Positions 7,589-16,500 of a DNA stretch of 21,478 bases are shown here, piece by piece. The stretch covers positions 1 to 21,478 of the IMG/VR virus record IMGVR_UViG_3300032799_000119. The stretch is one strand, 5' to 3'. Under the pieces are notes generated by a model, which was given only the letters and a program-made list of their open reading frames with translations, was not told the origin of the DNA and did no database searches. Source of the DNA: a virus. The translations under genes were made by a program, and so were the position numbers. The first letter of the stretch is position 1. Each line of letters begins with the position of its first letter.

Positions 7589-8002
7589 ATGGTGGAGAAA
7601 TCACTACAAAAAGTAAATCCCTCAACATTCGGCCACATGCCGATTAACGGAACCGCCCCACAGTTCTGGTTTCAGTGGGGAAACAGCATTGTCATCGAAC
7701 CCATACCGGATGCCGTTTATGTGCTGAGTATTTTCGTTTCCGACTTTCCCGCAACCGAAATGACCGCCGTAACAGACTACCCTTCTTCGCTCCCGGACGA
7801 GTTTCATCCCTGTATTGTTGATTTCGCCCTTTATGTCCTGTCTGTGAAACTGAAAAAATGGCAACAGGCGGCCAAATACTACAATATCTACGTTAGAAAC
7901 CTTGCGATCAGAAAACGGGAATATGTAATGAATCATCCCGACGGTAGGTTCGCCCACGAACTGCCCGAAAACGTGACTATGGAGGCCCAAGGTGGCCGAT
8001 AA
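7589..8002 (+). CDS. C-terminal part of split adaptor
   Basis: This 137-residue product begins at an ATG directly after the TAG of the preceding gene and in the same frame. It aligns with the C-terminal half of the adaptor at 5854: SLQKVNPSTFGHMPINGTAP matches MLQKIDPLRVGHYPFNGATP, GNSIVIEPIPDAVYVLSIFVSDFP matches GNNIGIDPLPNAVYTLKLYVADLP when read as two adjoining strands, and LPDEFHPCIVDFALYVL matches LPTAWQHLLALYATIGG. It lacks the N-terminal helices. GGAG at 7582-7585 lies only three bases before the ATG, a short spacing, so reinitiation after TAG or read-through are both possible. The end overlaps the next start by 11 bases. Two-part adaptor, pseudogene or read-through product cannot be told apart from sequence alone. 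Confidence 0.7.
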   Translation: MVEKSLQKVNPSTFGHMPINGTAPQFWFQWGNSIVIEPIPDAVYVLSIFVSDFPATEMTAVTDYPSSLPDEFHPCIVDFALYVLSVKLKKWQQAAKYYNIYVRNLAIRKREYVMNHPDGRFAHELPENVTMEAQGGR

Positions 8003-11000
8003 AGGATTTAATCTAAACATTCCTCCGGTGAATCTTGAACCGATACAAGGTGTCGCAGACGAACAGGAAGGGAAATACATTGTCCCCCTTGATGGCCAGT
8101 GGATTCCGGGTGTAGAGGCGTCTTTAATTGGAAAGAACTTCTCCACCCTTACCAACATGAGATATGGTGACGGCCATCCCGAAGGCGTTTTGGGAATGAC
8201 CAAGATCAATCCATCCAATGTCATATCTTCGGTTTATTTTAAGACTCGATCCGCATTTCATTTCAAAAAATCTCAACCCGTAGAGACTCACCTGCTCGCA
8301 CAGGCATATAATGATGGACTGTCTGCATCGGTGGTCTTAGAGAACAAAACCGCAATCCCGGAGGTCGGGGATTTTGAATCACCACAGATATGGACCGATT
8401 CTTCCGGGGCAGATGTGGGCCAATTCTCCGATGTTCCTAACGGACAGGTTGCCTACTGCAACGGGGTGGATTCCTGTATTTGGGGCGGCGTTGAGATTCC
8501 TTGTGCAAGATTTCTGAATAGTAATGTCGCCGGAACGGTAATGTATGATTACACGAACCGTGTGACAAACAGCAAAACCACAGAATACGCCACCATAACG
8601 GATGGATATGTTTATGTTGGTGCAACGCGACATTTGCGGGGGATAAAATTTTACATCCAAAACAGTAACGCAAATGTCACTACGGCATCAATAGATTACT
8701 GGAATGGTTTAATATGGACACCAGTTGGTTCGTTTTCTGACGGAACACTTGACGGCGGACGCACTCTATTCAAAACCGGAACGATGTCTTTTACATCTAC
8801 CGTTGGTTTGGCAAAGGCAAAATTCATAGAAGCGTCATATTTGTACTATTACCGAATAACCTTTAGTGGATTGTCTGGGAACGTAATCGCTAATTATGTA
8901 ACACTTGATGCGCCATTTCAACCCATTATTGATTTGTGGGACGGGGTGTTTAGAAGTATTGCGGGAGCATATATCTTTACTTCCTCTCGCCTGGACAACA
9001 CCTTGAACCTTCGAGAAGATTATTATGATTCAACCGACGATACAACTTACTCTAATTTAAGTTCCCTGACCGCGACGATACAATATCTTGAAATAGGATT
9101 TACGGAACAAGTCACGGGGATAATGGTAAACGTGGCACCGGATTATGAACACTCTCCTCCGGGTCCGTGGATAGCCACCATTGCTTCGGTTGATTACTGG
9201 AACGGAAATTCGTATGTCACGGTTGGAACGGTTTCAGACGGGACATCCATAGCTGGAACTTCCCTTGCCCAATCCGGGGCAATGTCATGGGATAATGTCA
9301 ACGTGGATTTTGAACAGAAACGAAACATCAACGAAGGATATTCACTTTATTATTATAGATTGAAATTCGACCAGAACCTTGATGCTTCGGTTAGGATTTA
9401 CTATCTTGGCGGGATAACGATTTCAAAAACAATAAGTGGGTATAGTTTCCCGATTCTTGCCGCCGATAGAATGATGCTTGGCTGTGACAATTATAAAGAG
9501 AAAAACAAACTTATCGTTTCCGCACAAAACAGGCCAGACGTTCTCAATGGGAATGACTACTACGAAATCTATTTTGGTGACGACAAGGCACTTACTTGTG
9601 GGACATCTATTTTTGCTCAGTATGCTTCTAATATTTTTAACATGGTCGCCTTGTTCAAGGAATCCGAAACATGGACCCTGGTTTGGAATCAAACCACAAC
9701 CGAGACAACCTGGGAGCGATTTAAGATTTCTCCCGTTGTGGGCTGTCCCGCCCCAAGAACCCTATGTGCCGCTTCGGTGGCATTTGAACATAATATCAAC
9801 CAGACTAAAGTGGTCGCCATCTGGCGGGCGCATAATGGAATCTATATTACAAATGGCCAAGCTCCTCTATGTGTGTCAAATGATATAAGAAACGTATTTG
9901 ACCAGACCAAGACTACCCACGCCAGTCTATCAACACTGCATCAAGAAGTCGCATTTATTGACCGGGAGAAGATGGAATACCATTGGCTGTTTTCAACCGA
10001 TCTCTATGCGGTGCCATTTACAAATGGTTATACGGAACCGTTACCGGGAGAGACCATAACCGGAGGCACCAGCGGGGCGACGGGGGTTATAGATCACGTA
10101 GTTACTGTTTCTGGCGCATGGGAACTTCCATCTCCGTCGCTGAGTCCTTCAGCAAGTCCCTCTGCGTCGCCGTCAGTCAGTCCGTCCACGGAGTCGTTTA
10201 GTCAGTCTCCATCAAATTCTCCATCTCTGTCTCCATCCGCATCCGTCTCGCCCTCTATTTCGCCTTCCGTCTCTCCGTCGGTTTCCCCGTCGAGGTCGCC
10301 GTCTGTGTCCCCTTCGGGGTCTCCATCGATCAGTCCCTCGGCAAGTCCGTCTAATTCTCCATCACTATCTCCCTCGGCAAGTGAGTCGCCATCTTCTTCT
10401 CCATCCACCTCTCCCTCCGGTTCACCGTCAGGATCACCATCCATAAGTCCTTCGGAAAGTCCGTCTGAAGGTGAATCGTGGAGTCAGTCCCCGAGTGTTT
10501 CACCGTCCTCATCCCCGAGCGCTTCATCGTCTCCAAGCGTTTCGCCCTCACTATCCCCGAGCGCAAGTGTGTCCCCAAGCATGTCTCCGTCCGTATCACC
10601 ATCTAAAAGTCCCTCGGAATCACCTTCCGTTTCCCCGTCTGCGTCCCCAAGCGTCAGTCCGAGCGCATCGCCCTCCACTTCTTTCATGGAAGGGGTGATG
10701 TATGTGAGATTTGTCACCGGAACCTGGGGAGTCTCCGAGTCCATTACATTGGGCGGGGTCGTAATTGCCACCACGAATGGTGCGACCACGTTATCCGCCG
10801 CAACCAACAACGCCCTCGACCAAGAATACGTCTTGGACTTGAAGAAATGGAGATGGTTTGAGATCGACCGGGGAACCGGAAAGAGACTTCAATGCGGTGT
10901 CACGGTTTTAGACACACCGGGTAATCAGTATTCTTACGGATTCTTAGATACTGGATATATGGAACGACTTGAGGATGGAACTGATTTTGATGGGACTGAT

Positions 11001-11339
11001 ATTACTTGTACCCTTCAGACCGGAGACCAGTTGCCTGTCCCGCAAGACCTATTTTCCATGACGAGGATAGTAAGAGCGAATCTCGTGACCGTAACAAAGA
11101 ATGCGGACAGTGATGTAACGCTAACCCATCTATTGGACGGGTCGGAAACCGGAACAAGTTATACCATGTCCTCTAAGGACTTAACCCATAGATACGCAAA
11201 CGACATGGAGGATGTTTATTCTCTTCCGGGGATATTCCATTCGTTTAAGTTATCCACAACCTCGGACGATGAAACCAAGGGATTTGAACCAATATATCTG
11301 GCAGTTACGTACCAAAAAGAGCGCGAACACACTCAGTAG
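7992..11339 (+). CDS. large tail nozzle-like protein with inserted Ser-Pro repeat
   Basis: This 1115-residue protein starts at a GTG overlapping the preceding gene, preceded by GGAGG. Its place after the adaptors and before ejection proteins, and its beta-rich make-up with segments such as QVAYCNGVDSCIWGG (near 153), MVALFKESETWTLVW, VVAIWRAHNGIYITNG (near 610) and EYVLDLKKWRWFEIDR (near 945), suggest the short-tail nozzle or hub protein of podoviruses. Two copies of a beta domain occur, marked by A-S-(I/V)-DYWNG near residues 232 and 398. Residues about 672-937 interrupt the propeller-like core: a small TITGGTSGATGV domain is itself split by 185 residues of Ser-Pro repeat (713-897) before GVMYVRFVTGTW. 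The C-terminal 180 residues return to ordinary beta sequence. The nozzle role is inferred; a general tail-hub or receptor-binding protein is the alternative. Confidence 0.7.
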   Translation: MADKGFNLNIPPVNLEPIQGVADEQEGKYIVPLDGQWIPGVEASLIGKNFSTLTNMRYGDGHPEGVLGMTKINPSNVISSVYFKTRSAFHFKKSQPVETHLLAQAYNDGLSASVVLENKTAIPEVGDFESPQIWTDSSGADVGQFSDVPNGQVAYCNGVDSCIWGGVEIPCARFLNSNVAGTVMYDYTNRVTNSKTTEYATITDGYVYVGATRHLRGIKFYIQNSNANVTTASIDYWNGLIWTPVGSFSDGTLDGGRTLFKTGTMSFTSTVGLAKAKFIEASYLYYYRITFSGLSGNVIANYVTLDAPFQPIIDLWDGVFRSIAGAYIFTSSRLDNTLNLREDYYDSTDDTTYSNLSSLTATIQYLEIGFTEQVTGIMVNVAPDYEHSPPGPWIATIASVDYWNGNSYVTVGTVSDGTSIAGTSLAQSGAMSWDNVNVDFEQKRNINEGYSLYYYRLKFDQNLDASVRIYYLGGITISKTISGYSFPILAADRMMLGCDNYKEKNKLIVSAQNRPDVLNGNDYYEIYFGDDKALTCGTSIFAQYASNIFNMVALFKESETWTLVWNQTTTETTWERFKISPVVGCPAPRTLCAASVAFEHNINQTKVVAIWRAHNGIYITNGQAPLCVSNDIRNVFDQTKTTHASLSTLHQEVAFIDREKMEYHWLFSTDLYAVPFTNGYTEPLPGETITGGTSGATGVIDHVVTVSGAWELPSPSLSPSASPSASPSVSPSTESFSQSPSNSPSLSPSASVSPSISPSVSPSVSPSRSPSVSPSGSPSISPSASPSNSPSLSPSASESPSSSPSTSPSGSPSGSPSISPSESPSEGESWSQSPSVSPSSSPSASSSPSVSPSLSPSASVSPSMSPSVSPSKSPSESPSVSPSASPSVSPSASPSTSFMEGVMYVRFVTGTWGVSESITLGGVVIATTNGATTLSAATNNALDQEYVLDLKKWRWFEIDRGTGKRLQCGVTVLDTPGNQYSYGFLDTGYMERLEDGTDFDGTDITCTLQTGDQLPVPQDLFSMTRIVRANLVTVTKNADSDVTLTHLLDGSETGTSYTMSSKDLTHRYANDMEDVYSLPGIFHSFKLSTTSDDETKGFEPIYLAVTYQKEREHTQ
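10128..10682 (+). repeat. Ser-Pro repeat block 1 (inside nozzle-like protein)
   Basis: 185 codons of an S-P-S-X pattern in which serine falls at almost every second residue and the other residue alternates between Pro and a variable residue (A, V, I, L, G, N, E, K, R, M and others). Two higher-order copies are visible, each opening with ES(F/W)SQSPS (near 10192 and 10474) and later containing SLSPSASVSPS. Serine codons mix TCN with AGT/AGC and proline uses all four codons, so there is little exact DNA repetition. Confidence 0.92.
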
Positions 11340-11351
11340 CAGGAGGAAGTC

Positions 11352-12425
11352 ATGGCAGATACATCATATTCATATCAACCTAATTATAACCGTAGTAATC
11401 GATTCGGAACGTATCTGAATCAATACGGGGCAACTTCCGGTAGAGTTCCTTCTGCGAGAATACTTGACGAAATCATCCAAAGCGAATTGGATGCCGCCTC
11501 AAACAACATGTACCGGAACAAGGCACTTCAACTCCAAAAAGAGGCCCAGGCAGAACAGGTGAGACAATTCGGCGTAAGTCAACAGAACGCCGTCGAGACC
11601 GCATCGGCAAACAGAACTGCGGGACTTGTAGGGACGGGAATGAATGTACTCGGTACTTATGGATTGTATCGGGCATTAAGACCGGCCCAAACCCCGACTT
11701 ATAATCCGGGAACCGGACCTGGAACCCCAACGTATGAATACCTTCAGAAAACCGGTCAGCTTCCACAACAACCTCTCAACACCCCCAATAACGATTGGTA
11801 TAATCCTTACGGTCCAGAAGTTAGGACAAATACTCTTACGCCAAACCCTCCCGGTTATGAACCAGTAAGGCCAATAACTCCTGATTATACCCCAAGTGAA
11901 TTTCCGGGGGATTATCCCGTTTCTCCCACAGTAGAAGCAACACAGGCTCCTCTGAATGTCGCAGGAGATACTACGTTCGTAGAAGGTGCCGCACCTGGTG
12001 TTAATGTTGCGGGGACAACAGGAGTAACCGAATCCGCCATTCCGGCAACATCAACGGAATTAGCGGGAGCGGGAGCGGGTGAGGCGGCTGCTTATGAACT
12101 CGGGGGTTCGGGAGCCTCGGGCACGGGAGCGATGGGAGGAGCAACAATCGGTTCTTACTTGACTCCCGTTGGATATGTTGCTGCCGCATTAGGTGCTAAG
12201 AAACAATGGGGCGGTGAAGGTATTCCCTGGGAAGAAAAAACTACATTCCAAAAAGCGACTACTGCACCGGGAACCTCGGGGGCACTTCTTCCCCTTACCA
12301 TTGGAACTAAAGTATTTGGTGAAGATAGTGTCTTCGGCAAAGCATACAAGGAAATGGCACGAATAGAAGAAAAGGTAATGTCTCCCATTCAACAGGTTTT
12401 TGATTGGTTTGGTGGATTATTTTAA
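11352..12425 (+). CDS. putative internal virion (DNA ejection) protein A
   Basis: This 357-residue protein has a helical, Gln-rich N-terminal part (residues 35-80, SARILDEIIQSELDAASNN to QVRQFGVSQQNAVE), then a Pro-, Thr- and Asn-rich disordered stretch (about 110-200), and a Gly/Ala-rich hydrophobic segment (about 235-280, with AGAGAGEAAAYELGG and YLTPVGYVAAALGAK) that could insert into a membrane. This make-up is typical of podovirus proteins that leave the capsid with the genome and build a channel in the host envelope. It is the first of three such candidates between the nozzle-like gene and the appendage genes. It has an AGGAGG site. No enzyme motif is visible. The function is inferred from composition and order. 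Confidence 0.6.
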   Translation: MADTSYSYQPNYNRSNRFGTYLNQYGATSGRVPSARILDEIIQSELDAASNNMYRNKALQLQKEAQAEQVRQFGVSQQNAVETASANRTAGLVGTGMNVLGTYGLYRALRPAQTPTYNPGTGPGTPTYEYLQKTGQLPQQPLNTPNNDWYNPYGPEVRTNTLTPNPPGYEPVRPITPDYTPSEFPGDYPVSPTVEATQAPLNVAGDTTFVEGAAPGVNVAGTTGVTESAIPATSTELAGAGAGEAAAYELGGSGASGTGAMGGATIGSYLTPVGYVAAALGAKKQWGGEGIPWEEKTTFQKATTAPGTSGALLPLTIGTKVFGEDSVFGKAYKEMARIEEKVMSPIQQVFDWFGGLF

Positions 12426-12437
12426 CGGAGGATTGTC

Positions 12438-13589
12438 ATGGCTAATTTAAGCAATACATCACCCTGGATTCAGGCGGGACAGGGACTCACACAGGCAATC
12501 CAGAATGTCGGTGCGATACAGGATATTCAACGAAGCAATGAACAGGCACAACGAACGGGTGTAATCCAGAATATGCAAATTCAAGAATCGCAGAGATTGA
12601 ATCGACCTGTTGATGTCGATGAATTATTGGCCCCATTTAAAGGTCGAGAAATGTCTAAACAGGTTATGTTGGATTATCTGACTCCGTATATGCAAAAAGA
12701 CCCGTCAGGAAAAATATTTATTCGTCAAGGAGATATTCCCGAAGCGTTGAAACCAATGAATACACCACAGGGTCGCAAGGATGCTGCCTTGGCCGGTCTT
12801 GCGGACATAGGAACGAAACTTGAAGCCCTACAACCCCCCAAGGATGCGAACGGACAACCCATCATCGAAAATCCTATGGATAAAACATTAAGGGAACAGC
12901 AGATAAAGCAACTCACCAACAAAAAACGTAACCTTGAAAAGATGTACGAAAAGGTGACTGGGAAGATTACTCCGATGATGGGTCCGGACAATGTTATACA
13001 GTGGGTTGATGAGGAGAAAAACTTTATCCCGGAATTTAAGGGTATGAAACCCGTGAGTGCAACGGCACAACGCCCCACCGTTGTTGCTCCAGGTGGTGTT
13101 GTTTTAGGGCCGGATAATCAACCCGTATTTACAAATCCGGCCAAAGAACCGAATCCTGTTCGTCCTACGGTAGTGGCACCAGGAGGAGTGGTTCTTGGAC
13201 CGGACAACAAACCTGTTTATACGAATCCGGCAAGACCGAGAACGGAAAAAGAACCGGGTTCGATAGACCTAAAAAGGTTGGGTGACATGATTACCACAGC
13301 TACCCAGGATGGTAAGGAGCCAACCGCAAATGAAATTGAATTAATTAAAACCGAAGCCGCCAAGTCCGGGTATGACTTTGAAAAATTTACGGGGAAAAGT
13401 GCGGTATATGGGATTCCTGGAACTAATTTGAATTGGGGCGGAAATGAAACATCGGAATGGAGATTGGTTCCGAAATCGGCAACGGGTAGACCCGCAAAAG
13501 TGAGTGGCGGCACAAAGAAACTCCTCGGCACAAAAAACGGGAAACCAGTCTATGACGTTGGCAATGGTGAATGGCAGGTAGGGGATTAG
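12438..13589 (+). CDS. putative internal virion (DNA ejection) protein B
   Basis: This 383-residue protein is hydrophilic with a helical N-terminal part rich in Gln and Asn (WIQAGQGLTQAIQNVGAIQD, then QRTGVIQNMQIQESQRLN), a central Lys-rich helix (about 135-175, LREQQIKQLTNKKRNLEKM), and a pair of 30-residue tandem repeats at 212-271 with the core RPTVVAPGGVVLGPDN. The C-terminal part ends in a KKLLGTKNGKPVYDVGNGEWQ motif, read as two strands, like the short beta modules seen in surface or linker proteins. Position between two other candidate internal proteins suggests a DNA-ejection component. It ends one base before the next start. I recognise no named family. Confidence 0.6.
   Translation: MANLSNTSPWIQAGQGLTQAIQNVGAIQDIQRSNEQAQRTGVIQNMQIQESQRLNRPVDVDELLAPFKGREMSKQVMLDYLTPYMQKDPSGKIFIRQGDIPEALKPMNTPQGRKDAALAGLADIGTKLEALQPPKDANGQPIIENPMDKTLREQQIKQLTNKKRNLEKMYEKVTGKITPMMGPDNVIQWVDEEKNFIPEFKGMKPVSATAQRPTVVAPGGVVLGPDNQPVFTNPAKEPNPVRPTVVAPGGVVLGPDNKPVYTNPARPRTEKEPGSIDLKRLGDMITTATQDGKEPTANEIELIKTEAAKSGYDFEKFTGKSAVYGIPGTNLNWGGNETSEWRLVPKSATGRPAKVSGGTKKLLGTKNGKPVYDVGNGEWQVGD
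13071..13232 (+). repeat. two-copy protein repeat with scrambled codons
   Basis: Copies at 13071-13142 and 13161-13232 encode 24 aligned residues, of which 22 are identical; 17 of those 22 use different synonymous codons and only five codons are identical. The period is 90 bases (30 residues), including a six-residue spacer. The protein repeat is thus much clearer than the DNA repeat. Confidence 0.9.
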
Positions 13590-13590
13590 T

Positions 13591-16500
13591 GTGGGCGAGA
13601 TAGTTCAAGCCAATTCATTTACTTTAGATGCGCCGGGATCAAACCTTCCCCCGTTTGATATTGCTATTCCTGCGGGTGCGTCTCCTGACGAGGAAGCAAA
13701 GAAGATTGTCGGTGGCGGAAAGATTGTTCCGACGGGTTCGTTTGCGTTGGATGAATCTACAATTCCGGGTGCCGGTATTGTCCATACCGCAAGAGCGATG
13801 GCAGAAACGGGTGCCGGTCTCGCAACCGGAATAATTTCCTTTCCTGTATCGCAACTCCGAGGACTATGGGAATATGCGATAACATTGGGTGACAAGAAAG
13901 CCGCCGCCGCCGCAGAAGAAGCATGGTCAAGGGCAATACAATTTGAACCGACCACAGAAGAGGCCCAAGGTGCGATGCAAACAGTTAGTATTGCTGTCGA
14001 TCCTATTTTCAAAACCTTAAAACAAATGGGAGAGTCATCCCCTGCTGGTTATCCGGGTGGAGTTGTAGCGCAACTTGGAGGGGCGTATGCACTTGGGCGG
14101 GCAGGGAAAGCAGTTAAGGGTGAAGTTAGGGGAGCGGTATCGGGAATACAGGAATCTTTCCGTGGTATGGAAGAAGCGTTGAAATTCGGGGAAGAAACAA
14201 AACCCAACGTTATCCCCGCCGAATCCATTAAATTGGACAAACCAACGGTATTTACGACACCAGAAAAACCCGTTGTGGGAGTTCCATCCGTTGAGACAGG
14301 TAAAGTACCGCCTCCCGCCGAGATCGTTCAACCTGGGGCAATGTCGGGAGGAAAAGAAAGTCGTCTTGCAATCAGGACTGAGGCAGATGCGATTGAGGCA
14401 AAACTGACTGAAGATTTTGGGAATCTCACAGAATACAAAACAATGAGTATGGCGGATCAGGCGAATCGTGCCGCCGAAATAATGGATGCAGATTACGAAG
14501 CCGCAAAACGTATGGCTATGGGGACGGAACTTCCACCCGAAGGTATCCGCGAAGCCACCATGTTTGAAGCGGTAAAGATTCGCGCCATCAAAGAAGGGGA
14601 TGTTGACACACTTCAGAAACTTGCCACCGAATCCACAGTTCCGACAAGACTGAGCGAATATGGTCAAGCAATTAAGGCCGCCGATTCAAGGATAATGGAA
14701 GATCCCGTAATGGCCATGCAGGACGTGACTAAGACACGGACAGAAAGGATACAAAAAACAACCGGAAAGAAACCCGATGCGGCCAAACAAATCGAAGAAA
14801 TTGCGAGATTAGGCAAGGAACTTGAAGCGACCCAAAAGGCATTGGATGAACATATTGCCAACAAAAATGTTGAAGAGGCGATTAAACCAGAAAAGCCACA
14901 ACCAAAACAAACATACGGCACCAGAAATAAAATCGTCACCAAGGCAGAATATGAGACCACAAGGAACGAATTAAGAAAGCAATTTGGAACCCAGTTAAGT
15001 GTTGGTCTTGACCCGACCATTGCGGCAAAAATGGGGAAGATTGGTGTTTACCATTTTGAGGCCGGGGCAAGAGAATTCAAAGTATGGTCGGATAAAGTAG
15101 TCCAAGATGTCGGTGTATGGGTTAAACCACATCTTCGAGAGATATGGGAACAAACAAAAGACATATTCCACCGGACAACCGTTGGGGGTTTTTCCGGTAA
15201 AATCAAATCCCTTTCAGAAGGCAACGATTTCCCGGATATTGGCCGTCAGATTCAACAACTGGCAAAACACTTTGTTTCAATGGGGATTAAAGACCGTGAA
15301 ACCCTGATTACGGAAGTTCATAATGTCCTCAAAGAAGTTATTCCTGATATAACCCGACGCGAAACAATGGATGCCATTTCCGGATATGGCAAATATAAAC
15401 TATTGGATAAGGATGAAATCCTAACACAACTCCGCGACCTTAAGGGTCAGATGCAACAGGTATCCAAACTTGAAGATTTGCAGAATAGACAACCCCCACT
15501 TAAAACAGGCGTCGAAAGGCGTACCCCGAGTGATGAGGAACGGCGGTTAATTAAACTGGTCGAGGAAGCAAAACGGAAATACGGTATCCAGACCGTTAAT
15601 CCAGAGATACAACTTAAATCTTCGCTGGATGCTATCAAAACCCGCCTGACTAACCAGATTACCGATCTGGAATCTCAGATTGCATCCAGGGAAAAGATTA
15701 TCAAAGACAAAACCAAGATTGTCTATGACGAAGAGGCCAATGCGCTAAAGGCAAAAAGGGACGAACTGAAGATTCAGTTTAATGAGATATTTACGGGACC
15801 GAAAAAGACACCGGAACAAATTGCCCTCCAGTCCCTCAAAACCCGCCTGAAGAACGAGACGGAAAAACTTACGGATAAGTTAAAGAATCTCGACTTCGCC
15901 AAAAAAGAAAAACGGGTAGTTCCCCTTGACCGGAAAGCACAAAAACTGAAAACTGAACATGAACGCGCAAAGAGAAACTATCAAGTTGCGGCACAGGCAA
16001 CGGGAACCGTCACCCACGAAGAGGTCGCAAAGATAGTGGAACTTTCAAAGGCAACGGCAGAAGCAAGAACCATTATGGAACAGGGTGGAGACAGATTTAC
16101 CTATGGTGCGGCAAAAGTCGCCTTTGAAAATTATGTCAACGATCTAAAAGGGGAAAACCTCTCGATTGCAACATTACTCAGAAATCGATGGCAAGAAACC
16201 AAAACCACATGGAATGAAAACAAGGCCAAGGCATTTACTGGTTTGTTGAAAGATACGATTGTTGCCATATCGGACAACTCCGTTTCCCTTGTGGCATCCG
16301 TTGACGATAGTTTCTTGGGACGACAGGGATTGAGTACCCTACAAACCCATCCAACGATTTGGTACGGGGCGGCGAAAAAGTCCTTTTCTGATATTTATAA
16401 AACATTGATTAGTAAACAGGGCGGTATGGCGGTCAAGGATGCGGTGATGGCGGACGTCTATTCCCGACCTAATTATATCAACGGTAACTATGTTACGGCT

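Noticed and set aside
10128-10682. CRISPR array or other DNA-level direct-repeat array
   Set aside because: The repetition is at protein level with 6- and 12-base periods and varying codons; there are no constant repeats with unique spacers.
10202-10810. Minus-strand and alternate-frame open frames across repeat block 1
   Set aside because: They arise from the absence of stop codons in the low-complexity code and overlap a well-supported long gene.
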